Assembly (NCBI GenBank): GCA_008933995.1
Contig: WARS01000007.1
Span: forward strand, 4,710,923 to 4,774,922
Reading direction: 5' to 3'
DNA from: Datnioides undecimradiatus
Taxonomy: Eukaryota > Chordata > Actinopteri > Lobotiformes > Datnioididae
Length of the DNA: 64,000 nucleotides
The translations under genes were made by a program, and so were the position numbers. The notes beneath the pieces were generated by a model. That model saw only the letters and a list, made by a program, of their open reading frames with translations, ran no database searches and was not told the origin of the DNA. This document shows, one piece after another, positions 27,201 to 36,400 of this stretch. Positions within the stretch are counted from its first letter, which is position 1, and every line of letters begins with the position of its first letter.

Positions 27201-30200
27201 GTTGATGAATAATAACAAAAGAGTTGAGTGATACCTGTGAACGTCTATGGAAACAGTCAGAAATGTAAACATATCTAGGCTTGAGTAATAACAAATGAAC
27301 AGGATCCCATGTTAGTGAAGTCTGACAGATTCATTTATATGCAGACAAGAGAGCCATGAGTCGGTGGCTCGTGACAACTGAATCACACAAACACATCGGC
27401 AGCCTCACGATGCTGCTGCCTGCCACGGCCAGGGCACCTCATGTGCGGCGTGATCGAAAAATAGATGAGCTGTTTGTTTTGCTGGGTCAAAATGTCATTA
27501 AAAAACAAAACCTTTCGTGTGTCACCTCGCCTGACTGTGTGATTTTATGATGGCACAGCATCATCATCATCATCATCATCATCGCATTGTCAAGTAAATT
27601 GCCTTATTTCCATTTCACCATTACTTCTTTTATACCTTTGTCGATCATTGAAGAACTAATCTTTACTTAAAAGTGATTGTAGAGTGTTTTTGAGGTGGGA
27701 TTGTGTGAGGGGGTCAACAGAAAACCTATTTTAGCCATCTGAGTGTCGGAGGTGTTCAGTGTTTTAGAGAGTTAGTTTGGATTCACCAAAGTCAGACAGT
27801 TACACAAACAGACTGACTAGTTGGGGCAGCTGTGGACCATCATCTCCTGTGTTTTACAAGGTAAAATTACTCTTTTTGTCAAGGGAGTTTGGTGGCGTTG
27901 AGGAGAGCATAGATGGCTTCAGTTTCGTGTTAAAAAAGACTGTCCAACAGCAGGGCAAAGCAGTGACAATACTGCAAATATATCACACAAAGGGATATTC
28001 GTGATTTTAGGTGGCTAACGTATTTTGCCACTGACTCTGACACAGCCGTACATTGCTTAGCCTCCTAAACAGAAAAACTCCTGCTGCTTCTCTGAAATGA
28101 CTGAAATCTACTTTAGGTATGACACTGACTATAAGTACCACATACAGCCCCCACGCAAACAGCTACACGATCTAGTCGTAAAAAGAAAAGCAACCCGTTG
28201 AGAAAACCTTTTATCAGAGCCAACAAATACTTTTATTTGATTGCAGGATACCAACTTTAATATAATCAAGAAGCATAAGCCTAGACAGCTGTATTCCAGA
28301 ATACAACAGCTGGAAAAAAAAAACAAACCCACAAAAAACAATGGGACCGGGGTAGATGGGTATTAGCAAAAAAAAAAAAAAAGAAAGAAAAAATTGGAAA
28401 ATGTCTGGCAGCAGCAGCCATTTCCTAAAAACTCAATAAAAATTATTTATGAGGGGGAAAAAAAGAGTGCTTGGTGGTGTATTTTGGTTTATTTTTAGCC
28501 CCACCATCTCTAACCCCTTGATGCATCTATACAATAACATTTATGGGATTGCGAAGCGCTTTGGAGGGGATTAATTGTGATTGCTGTGGCAAGGTTATGT
28601 GTTCAGGCATGTAACCCACTAAACCTCTGGAGCCCGAGATGGCAGATGGGCAGGACGGGATGATGGAGGCACAAATGACGCTTTCATATTTTCATGTAAC
28701 GTCCCATGTCTTCTCCCTCTGTGCACACTAAAAACGATTTATTTTCCCTATCTGTGTGAAATATCACTCTTGACTACATGATACAATTAAAAACACAAAA
28801 GCAGGGAATACAAGTGAGTGTTGTCTTCTATGAAAAACATTATATTTGACAAATCAGACATCACACTGTCATTAGCAGGTGTTTGTTTTCAGCCTGTTCT
28901 CATCTAATGCCCTTTTAATGATACCAATACCTTTGATTGCTTTCAAAAGTTTTATGATAATGTACTTTTTGCTTTCCGTGTTTCATTTTACACATGAAAG
29001 CCATTTAATAAAAAAAAACAAACCCTAAAACATCAGGTGATGTAGTACAAAAAGAAACTAGTGTATGAAAATGGATGGGGTGGATGGTTAGAGTTAGGTT
29101 TTAGGACAGGACTAATCATGTCTTGTGTGACTACAAATTAGCATTGACTAATTTTGACAAATTTCCACAATTAAACTTAGTTAATATATTTAACCAATGT
29201 CACGTGTCATTGTTAAAATGTAAAGATATCCGTATTTATACCCAACCTGATCTTGGGTGCAGCCATCCCCTTTCTCTCACAGTAATGTGGGAACTTTTTT
29301 TTTATTCAGTAACATATAATTATACATTTAATGTAACTTAAAATAACCCAATCGTTCAAAATGAACACCCTTAATAAACCCGAAAGACGTGGGGCAGCAC
29401 TGGCTACCCTTACTCAGCCAAGGACAGAGAAAGGTGTGGCTGTGAGGAAAAAGCCATTGAAAACCCATGAACTTTGTTATCACAGAGGAGGAAAAGAAAA
29501 GCCAAACTCGCCACTGCCTCCGAAACATTTCCTGACTGTTGCATACCTCGCTGTAAAACGGAAAGGGAGCAGTGGAAACGTGGAGAGAAACCAGCAGTGT
29601 GATTTTTTTATATGTTTTTTTTGGCTTTCCACAGAGGCTTTGTCACTGGTGCAAGTGATCAGGCACAGTGGCCTTATGTACTAATTTGCATGATGTTTTT
29701 TAGGGCTGTGGCACACGGAGCCATGGGCAATAAACCATGGGGCTATTATGGTGGAAACTGATGCTTATCATTTTCTGACCTGGGCTGTCCATGACTTTGG
29801 AGGCCATTTAGCTCTCTATTTGGAAGGACTAGCTGTGCAACTGCCCTGTTAATCTGCTGCTTTGTCTTTCTTTTTTCTTTTCCCAGCATGCTTAGTTTCC
29901 CCTCATCATGTCTGTAGCTTGTTTCAAATATATTTAAGCAGGCATGGTCATGGTAAGTTGATTCCGGGGCACTCTTTGGTGGTCCAACTTTAGATGTGTA
30001 GAGACAAAGAAGAGCACAGGTGAATATATTCCATTTTGCTGCTTCAGTTTCAGGGTTCTGGTATTGGGACGGCAATTTTACTACAACCACTCATGTCATC
30101 TGTTAGCTGGACAACCTAAATGAACTGGACACAACACTCATGTTTCAGCAAGGCGTGGTAAACTTCACTTACAGCTACTAACAAGAGAAACTGCAATACG

Positions 30201-33200
30201 GAAGATGTATCTTTTTAATTTTTCAATCCATCACTAGTAAAAATGACAAATAGCTTTAAATTCTGCAGTTTCAGCAGACAAAGTGTGTGTTCATGTAGGA
30301 CTCAAATCATTTGCACTATGAAGAGGTTTTCAGAGCCTTTAAGGAAACAATGGAAAGTCAAGCAAAGGGCAGGAATGTAGGAACAGGAAGTGACACCAGA
30401 ATCTACAGAAGGCAGTGGTGTATGTCCGCCTGGTGCAGGCTTTGGGATCTGATCACATGGGGCCTGCATAAGAGGGACAGAGTGGCAGAGAGAGCAACAG
30501 ATGGCCAGGGGATTACACCTCAATCTCTAAGCGCTCTCTCTCCGTCTCTCCCTGCCTCACTCCCTCATAATTCCACTACTCTGCTGCTCGTTCCACTCAA
30601 CCACTGTGCCTGCAGTTCTGTGGTTTTCAGCTCTGCGGGGCCTTAGTCTCTGATCCTTTATGAAATCATTTTCTTCTGCTATCTCCTCACTTACTCAGCC
30701 TGCCGCAGAGTCAGTGAGGACAGTGCTGAGGCTGCTGCGATAGCCAGTGTGAGGCAGTTGCTGTAACTGTGTTCTTAAGCTGGGGCTTTGACACTCGAGT
30801 GGAGTGTTTCTCTTTGACAAAGAACTGCTACATCGCTGAGTAAAACATATTTGAACGCGGGGCAAAACAAAAAGGTGAGGCGATGCATGAAACAAACATC
30901 CTGAGTGGACACTGTGCACTTGGCAACTCAACAGTGATGAACAATAACACTGTGATACAGCTGAGTGGCTTTTTACTGATGACAACTGCCGCGATGATGA
31001 GTTGATTAACTGGTCAATTAACATGAAATTAATCTGTGATACCTCTCAAATATCTGAATTTGCTTCTTTTGTCTGTATATCATTTGACAAAGAGTCAGTC
31101 AAACACACTAGTGACACAGACCAACTCACATTTACCTGCTGTTTCAAAGCCAAATTGCTTTAATTGCTTGAATCTCCTAAATCATCACTCCTTTGGTGAA
31201 GCAACTGCTTGTATTCCAACAACAACCACCGGGGAAGGTGTCATTCCTCCATCAAGGCGCTGCATAACCCACTGGGGTGATGGACAACAAAGGCAATATT
31301 GTCATTAACTCTGCCAACAACCCTCAAAAACCTGCAGGCCACCATGAGTCTCTTAAGAAGGTCATCAGTTCCACCACAAACGTTTCTTTCCAATAGCTGT
31401 GGGCTCTTACTTAGCCTCACGCCTCCTCTGCCAAACCGAGAAATCAGCTGGAACCTGCACCAACAACCACTTGCTCTGTAGTGTCAGATCACATGTCTGA
31501 AACGGCCTCTGTGCACCTCCAATCCTGCAGCATCACAGGGTCCATGTGAGCCATGAGTCCACTCAGCCCTGCCCTGATTTGCAGCAGGAGTCCCCCACCC
31601 CTCCCCACATGTCCACTTGTGAGGGCAACCACTTATCTGTTGTGTAAAGACATCGCCATGGAGATGAAGCATCTCGACTAACAATAAATAGGCAACATTG
31701 TCAAGCTGAGGGATCGGGGGATGAGTCACAACATCAGCTAATCACGCTGCCCCTGCCCCAGCACCCTTTTCCCTGTTATCTACGGGCTGCTTAACCCCTG
31801 CCAGCCTCAGCTAACATTCGCCATAACAGTAATCAATAAATGGACAGTGTACAGGCTCTACAGGAAAAGGCCACATTAGGTCCAATAACTCTTGATTTTC
31901 AGAACACACTGGGTCGGACTTTCTCAAGTAAGTGGGACTAAACTGACTTGCATGTTTGTGACCTTTTTCCTGCCAGGAGCCTTTCGCTTTCCCAGCCTGG
32001 TGGATCGATTCCCGACTCTCGTTACTGATCACGGCAGTTTCTTTTTGTGACAAGATGATAATGACAGTGAGACTGCCCACCCTTGATGGAATATGTGCAG
32101 TTATCTGTGCGCCACAGATGAAGTGGGTTGATGGACAGTCATATTACTTTGAAGCAGTTAATAAGCACCATTGCTTCCTCCGCCACTTCCTGCACCACGC
32201 CTAGACTGAACTAAAGAGCACTTCCTCTGAGGTCACAAGAAATCATTGTGTTTTCATGAAATATAATAAAAAGGCCTATAGGGCTTCAGGGAAAATGAGC
32301 CATTGTGTGACAACGCATGGCAGTGGCCATATTTAAATGGTTAAACAGATCAGTCATGTTGTGCTTTTGCTTTGCAGTAATTAAGAGCAAAATCAGTGAC
32401 AATCAGCTGATTCTGCGTGATACAAACCCCCCCACTGCACTGAGGTCACACAGATGCACCAGTTGGATCATTTTAGGATAAGATTTCTGAAACGCATTCA
32501 AGAAGCCTCAAATCACAGACAGAAGGTGTTGGCTTGAGTGTGTAAACCCATACGAGCGGAGGCATCTGCGGACTATTTACACAGAATTAGATGTGCCTGT
32601 GCTGAGACTGTGAAGCTTTAATCAAAGATGTCAATTCAAGAGGTTACTGAGAATACTGTCAGTGATGTGCTCATACACGCAAGGCCCAAAGGGTACGATA
32701 CGAACCGCTCAAATCTGGACATCTATACTATTTATTAAATACTGGTCTGGGAGCAGCTTGTTGCTATAACCTGCAGTTAGATCATACCAACTACAGTTAC
32801 AGTAGAAAGCAAGGGAACAGTCATGTTTAAGGTTGACAGCTACGTGTTCTTTTGATTTCGTGTGTCCGCCTCTTTCTCGTTCATCAACAGGACTTACGGA
32901 TGCTTACAGATCACAATCAGAGAGGAACACAGCCACTGCTCTGAGACAAAAGCAGCTGCAAACCCTTCTATAGGTATAGTGTTTGCTCGACTTGAAATCC
33001 ACTTTAAATTTAAGTCCTCTGGCCAACGAGAGGTCCCATTTCGTCCTGAATGCACAATGATATTTCACGCATCAGAAGGGGATCAGATCAGATCAGTAAC
33101 TCAGTGATGGGACTGACAGGTATTAATACACTGTTGTGATGTCATTATAATATTAGAATATTACAATATTTAAAATATTCAGCTTTTTTGACAAAGCAGT

Positions 33201-34817
33201 TTATTCATTTGAAATGATGCCCTGAAATTCTCCCGTCAGTGTCTTTGAAACAGTATCATCTTTGCAGCCTGTCAGTGTCATGGATTTATCCTGCTTCTAT
33301 TTATCACAGACACAAATGAACAAAAAACAACCCCAACATCCCGTCATTCAGTTTCCACTAGTTTTTTTTGTTTTCTGTGATAGAGTGTAATTTCATATAA
33401 AAAAAACAAAAATAATACACTATGTTAACAAGACTTAGTTATTTCCATGCCTGACATAAATATTGTCTGAGGGAAAGAGGAAAAAATAGTAAAACAAGCA
33501 TTTTCTTGTGATTCAAGTACTTTTTAAACTAATTTGTATAAAGAACCATTTAAAAAAACAATGTAATGACAAGCAGTTTGGGGGGGAGGCTCTGTCGTCA
33601 CACATGTGCATACGTGTGTGGTTTAAAGGAAAGAGGCCTGCAGCTCTGTTTGATGTTCGCAGCATGATTTCCTCTTTTTCTTCCCCCCTCCTGGCAGCGC
33701 TGGACCGAATTGCTGGGCATCGGTCTTGTTGTCACAGAATATGATATTGCATAATGTGCTTTGCTGCTGGAGAGGATGCTTGAGCAGGCGAGGGCTGTAA
33801 TCCAACTTCTTTTTGGTGTTAACCCCCCGCCCCCGCCCCAGGCTGATTTGATTTAGTGTTGTTTCAGCCTTGTAACAGACACATACAAAGACAGTGCTAT
33901 AAAAAAAAGTAAACTATCATGTTGCTATTGTCATTTGGACTCATAAAAGTTGGTTTTGTATAATTTATTTGATTTATTTTCATTGTTGTCCATAAATGGA
34001 CACACAGCCCCTAAAATAAACACCATTTTTCTATTATGAATGATAAAAATTGTGTCCATCTACATATCACTGTGTTGGGATGTTAACATTGAGGGGTTAC
34101 TCAATGCTCAGTCATTTAGGTATCAACTGAAATACACAGTTTAGACCCAAAGGACCCATAACCAGATCAAACAAGAGCCTCCTGCATGTGGGCACTGGGA
34201 TCAGTATTAATGAAGGAAATCAGACAGCTTTCATCACAGTAATAACTTTGTTAGTCAAATTCATATGCCCATCAAATGAACACTAACCTCAATAGTGACA
34301 TTGACGCTGTTCTACATTGGTTTGGGTGAGATAAATTGAATCACCCTTAATTTTTACAATCTATAAATTAGTTTGTCTCCCAATTTGCAATAATTATAGT
34401 CATTATAATTATGGCTACTATTTTTTATGACATCTCAGAGTCAATATGCACCAGAGGTCAGGGGCGGCTTTGTTTGGCTGAAACAGCTGGTATATGGTAA
34501 ACTGTGTTACCTCTAATAGAGCACAGGTAACACATCACATCCCATTAACGAAAAAACCTTAAATATGTTAAATATGTGTTTTATTACACTTATGCAAAGT
34601 CTGGGGTTTAAAACAATCACGACAGGACAGATGTAGGAGCCACTTTTCCAGATTATGTTACTCCCTGAGGGAGGAGAGAACCTGTTCTGTAAGATTTCAC
34701 TGACGTTATCAGATTAAATTCCACAAACTCGGGTTTTTCGTGTTAAACTTAACACTAAGTGTCGTTTACAGAAAGGAAGAAAACTCAGAAGTTACCTCTG
34801 ACGCACAGTAACGACAT
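23..34817 (-). CDS. unc13b: unc13b (Munc13-2), 5' part of gene, multi-exon
   Basis: Presynaptic protein of the Munc13 family, which primes synaptic vesicles by opening syntaxin for SNARE assembly. Exons on the minus strand, in transcript order: 34817-34796, 27117-27088, 21483-21384, 18720-18603, 18339-18216, 15471-15398, 15105-15048, 14659-14630, 13425-13209, then the optional giant exon 11785-1573, then 316-23. All joins before the giant exon keep one frame, and 13209 also joins 316 in frame. The protein starts MSLLCVR and contains the C2A domain (about residues 1-130; the family's RIM-binding and homodimer domain) and an acidic/serine-rich linker with [18 protein letters not shown]. The match to UNC13B rather than UNC13A rests on stretches such as [11 protein letters not shown] and [16 protein letters not shown]. 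The gene is cut by the window: C1, C2B, MUN and C2C exons would lie to the left of position 1. Confidence 0.93.
317..1572 (-). other. unc13b: AT-rich intron or possible 3' UTR of a giant-exon transcript
   Basis: No coding sequence seen. It is AT-rich with a short poly-A run near 690-703. On the minus strand an AATAAA lies at 878-883 and another overlaps the tandem stops at about 1568-1573. If transcripts end here, this would be the 3' UTR of an isoform terminating in the giant exon; otherwise it is intron. Confidence 0.45.
1573..11785 (-). CDS. unc13b: unc13b giant exon, about 10.2 kb open reading frame
   Basis: A CTAAACTAG acceptor at 11786-11789 opens a frame that stays open to tandem stop codons at 1573. 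It joins the preceding exon in phase 2, giving [20 protein letters not shown]. From the C2A start codon the joined frame is 3,661 codons. Within the part after the methionine at 11736: charged, probably helical segment (about 25-205), Ser/Gln-rich disorder, about nine copies of a (L/F)xSG(L/F)(L/F)KF repeat (about 630-1140), an aromatic-rich island (about 1525-1700), then Pro/Gln/Ser-rich sequence with about a dozen (S)(L/I)LGG(L/I/M)FGGS repeats (about 2540-3060). Overlapping frames on both strands are shadows. I recall very long predicted UNC13B isoforms in vertebrates, so this may be known in annotation but is little characterised. The 3' edge is uncertain: either a terminal exon here or a donor further upstream. 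Confidence 0.85.
11786..13208 (-). other. unc13b intron containing a small mariner-type MITE
   Basis: No further exon seen. It holds the inverted-repeat element at 12008-12216 and an AT-rich trinucleotide-like stretch near 12890-12945. Confidence 0.6.
12008..12216. mobile_element. mariner/Tc1-type MITE
   Basis: The left end reads TGTTGCCCATAAAGTTGGAA and the right end is its reverse complement, differing only in the outermost few bases. The element is about 210 bp, sits between TA dinucleotides (TA target preference is typical of the Tc1/mariner superfamily) and has no coding capacity. It lies in the intron just upstream of the giant unc13b exon. Confidence 0.75.
13209..13425 (-). CDS. unc13b: unc13b exon, linker ([18 protein letters not shown])
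   Basis: The 217-nt exon encodes [20 protein letters not shown], then [19 protein letters not shown], a His/Gln/Pro stretch, and a final [10 protein letters not shown]. It is diagnostic of UNC13A/B. Acceptor TCTTGCAG, donor GTAGAC. It ends with AG in phase 2 and can join either the giant exon (AG+A, Arg) or the exon at 316 (AG+T, Ser). Confidence 0.95.
14630..14659 (-). CDS. unc13b: unc13b in-frame 30-nt microexon (NYFGWADPL)
   Basis: A TTTCACCAG acceptor and GTATGT donor flank 30 nt encoding (C)NYFGWADPL(T). The exon is symmetric (phase 1 in, phase 1 out), so it can be included or skipped without breaking the frame. UNC13A, as I recall it, has NYFGWGEQ at this position, which supports the exon being real. 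Whether it is alternatively spliced is inference. Confidence 0.8.
   Translation of the reverse strand, partial: ATISDGLTH
15048..15105 (-). CDS. unc13b: unc13b exon ([19 protein letters not shown])
   Basis: The 58-nt exon encodes [19 protein letters not shown]. It matches the family pattern Y-S-x-Q-(D/E)-E ... PLP ... QC(C). Acceptor CTTGCAG, donor GTGAGT. It ends with a single T, so the next residue depends on whether the following microexon is used: Cys if included, Ser if skipped. Confidence 0.9.
15398..15471 (-). CDS. unc13b: unc13b exon ([20 protein letters not shown])
   Basis: The 74-nt exon encodes [20 protein letters not shown] followed by GIDDE. It has a TACCAG acceptor and GTAAAG donor. 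The DIP-(D/E)(D/E)E-A-YW motif is the conserved segment just after C2A in UNC13A/B. It ends in phase 0. Confidence 0.93.
15472..18215 (-). other. unc13b intron
   Basis: About 2.7 kb with no supported exon or gene. It holds a short GT-rich stretch near 16380-16412 and an A-run near 16252-16266. Confidence 0.5.
18216..18339 (-). CDS. unc13b: unc13b exon, end of C2A ([13 protein letters not shown]...)
   Basis: The 124-nt exon encodes [20 protein letters not shown], then [19 protein letters not shown] and PF. Human UNC13B has a closely similar stretch ending [10 protein letters not shown]. Acceptor ATTGCAG, donor GTGAGA, ends in phase 1. Confidence 0.94.
18603..18720 (-). CDS. unc13b: unc13b exon, C2A domain (EINRLDLGL...)
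   Basis: The 118-nt exon encodes [17 protein letters not shown], then [19 protein letters not shown] and SEE. It is almost identical to known UNC13 C2A sequence. It completes the split Phe codon and ends in phase 0 at a GTTGAA donor, which is a weaker match than its neighbours. Confidence 0.94.
18721..21383 (-). other. unc13b intron
   Basis: About 2.7 kb with no supported gene. A POU-type octamer ATTTGCAT occurs near 19136 inside a short inverted repeat. A short ATGATATGGTATTA tandem array lies at about 21040-21093. Confidence 0.45.
21040..21093. repeat. short AT-rich tandem repeat (ATGATATGGTATTA-like)
   Basis: Two to three imperfect copies of an ATGATATGGTATTA-like unit in an unc13b intron. 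Confidence 0.6.
21384..21483 (-). CDS. unc13b: unc13b exon, C2A domain core
   Basis: The 100-nt exon encodes [19 protein letters not shown] and then [15 protein letters not shown]. This is the classic Munc13 C2A segment. Acceptor CTTACAG and donor GTAAGT are both strong. It starts with 2 nt of a split Asp codon and ends with 2 nt of a split Phe codon. Confidence 0.95.
21853..21893. repeat. pentanucleotide array AGCC(A/G)
   Basis: About eight units of AGCCG, AGCCA or GGCCA in a row, with a stepwise change in the variable base along the array. Confidence 0.8.
22175..22738 (-). other. unrecognised 187-codon open frame inside an intron
   Basis: The frame is open from an ATG at 22738 to 22175. 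Its translation is Ser/Thr/Cys/His-rich with no motif I recognise. It lies within an unc13b intron on the sense strand. It may be chance, part of an unrecognised repeat, or an unannotated exon; I do not claim it is a gene. Confidence 0.15.
24210..24240. repeat. (AC)n microsatellite
   Basis: About 15 uninterrupted AC units, then imperfect AAAC/AC units. Confidence 0.95.
27088..27117 (-). CDS. unc13b: unc13b exon, 30-nt microexon ([10 protein letters not shown])
   Basis: A ...TTACAG acceptor precedes it and a GTTGGT donor follows. It encodes (V)KKAKLQGPP, the second beta-strand region of C2A. The family has a similar KKAKF/KRAKF sequence at this point. Phase 1 in, phase 1 out. Confidence 0.88.
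27118..34795 (-). other. unc13b first coding intron, 7.7 kb
   Basis: The largest intron seen in the window. No exon, RNA gene or transposon was recognised by eye. It contains a (CAT)n run at 27559-27583 and several A- or T-rich tracts. Enhancers or CNEs cannot be judged without alignment. Confidence 0.5.
27559..27583. repeat. (CAT)n microsatellite
   Basis: Eight CAT units in tandem. Confidence 0.95.
34796..34817 (-). CDS. unc13b: unc13b first coding exon (MSLLCVR)
   Basis: This 22-nt coding segment reads ATG TCG TTA CTG TGC GTC AGA G and is followed by a GTAAC donor. MSLLCVR is the conserved start of UNC13A/B C2A isoforms. It ends in phase 1 and joins the next exon to make a valine. The next exon is nearly 7.7 kb away. 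Confidence 0.88.
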
Positions 34818-35110
34818 GGCAAAGCGCTTCCAGCCACAGCCCAGTAGTTTCACACAGTTGTAACGCAGGCTCTCAGCGGGGATTTACACTGTCCGGTGCC
34901 ATTGTAACATCCGTTAAACTGCTTTTCAGCGCTGATAAAGTCCGAGTCGACGTTTTCACAGGTGGTTTTCTGATGCTGGACTCGGGCAGAGAGCGGCAGC
35001 CCCCCGCCACGGCCACGCCATTGTTAAAACTCTCATCACAGGTTTCAGACTTACCAACAACCTAAGGGCACCGAGGGGGGAGGGGGGAGGAGGCGGGGTC
35101 GAGGCACCTG
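34818..35110 (-). promoter_or_regulatory. GC-rich 5' region of unc13b
   Basis: GC- and CpG-rich sequence lies immediately upstream of the unc13b start codon, contrasting with the AT-rich flanks. It probably contains the 5' UTR and a CpG-type promoter. No TATA box or exact start site can be assigned. Confidence 0.45.
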
Positions 35111-36358
35111 CAACTGGCGTCTGGCGTGTCCAATGGGAAGAGAGTCCACCGCAGGAGGGCGGAGTCCCTTAAAAGAAAGTAAATTCGACCAATCGCTGAG
35201 TGGGACAGTTTGGAGGAAACAGGTGACGGTTGTAAACAGACCAAAAGCTTGTACCATCCTATTAGACTGAAATATTGAACTTTTTGAAGAAATAAGTTAT
35301 TAATTTAGCTATTTTACTCAACTTTTAACATTATAATTACCCCCTTGTATTCACTGACTCTTTTTTCAGACACATTAAGTAATGTATCTCGTTTTTTTTG
35401 TTTTCTTACTGTATCTGCTTTTTTCTTGGTTTATTGTAATCCTCTGTGTTATTATTATTTTCTATTCACACATATTTTGTTTAATCAATAATTTTTCTAC
35501 AGTATTACTGTAACTTTTAATGTAGTTTGATTGCCTTAACCTTTTGGCAACTGTTGTGTGTGTGTGGTATGTCAGATCAGGATTATCAACCCAAAGAGAT
35601 TTACAGAAATACAACCCGCCCAATATTCATTAAAAATAATACATTACTATACAATACACATAATAACATATAGACAAAACACACTTGTATGTACATTTTT
35701 AAATATTTTTATATCTATCTAGTCTTCATTAAATATATGGTGGACATCCATCCAAACAGATTTCGGTGCATTATTTAACAGCACCACCCTGTGTATATAG
35801 TCAGTCGTTACTTTGGGTCCGGAAGCGTTTATTGAGTCATTTTATAAAGTAAACGGATAAATGGCAGAAAGCTATAGTCTATAGGTGCAGAAGAAGCATA
35901 TTGCAAAATTGCAATATGATGTTTGTCACATTTTATCAAGTCTGACTTTTTCTGAAGTTTGCACTAAGCTAAATTTCTAGTGATGCGGTTAAGGGCAGCA
36001 TATCCCCATTCTTTACTCTCTTGCTCCATCTTATGTTCATAAAAATAACAAAACTGACAGATGCCGGTGAATTTTAACGTTTTGGCTTCAAAATATCTTC
36101 ATTGCAGAGATCCACTAGTAAAAAGGTAAAAATAATAACTTTAGGAAGTGTAGTTGGTGTTGTATATTCTGTTATTTGGCTGGCGGAACTATAGTTGTCG
36201 GTTCTTGTTTTCCGCACTGGCGGACTTTTTCACCATCGCACTGATGTAACTTTCATTTCCTGTTCGAGAAGGGTCATACACATGAGCGGAGAGTTTAGTT
36301 GGAGCCCAGTTGACAAGGCTGAATCTTCTTTATACAATTTTTTTGCTTTGTTGTGGTG
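35111..36358. other. intergenic region between divergent unc13b and stoml2
   Basis: About 1.25 kb, mostly AT-rich, with no gene seen. It separates two genes pointing away from each other. The last 150 bases before 36359 probably hold the stoml2 5' UTR and core promoter. Confidence 0.5.
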
Positions 36359-36400
36359 ATGTTACGGACGCTGTGTCGGCGCGGCGGGTTCCTCGTGCAG
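36359..36400 (+). CDS. stoml2: stoml2 exon 1 (mitochondrial presequence)
   Basis: ATG to a GTAAAC donor; encodes [14 protein letters not shown], phase 0. The basic, Arg-rich start fits an import signal. Confidence 0.92.
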
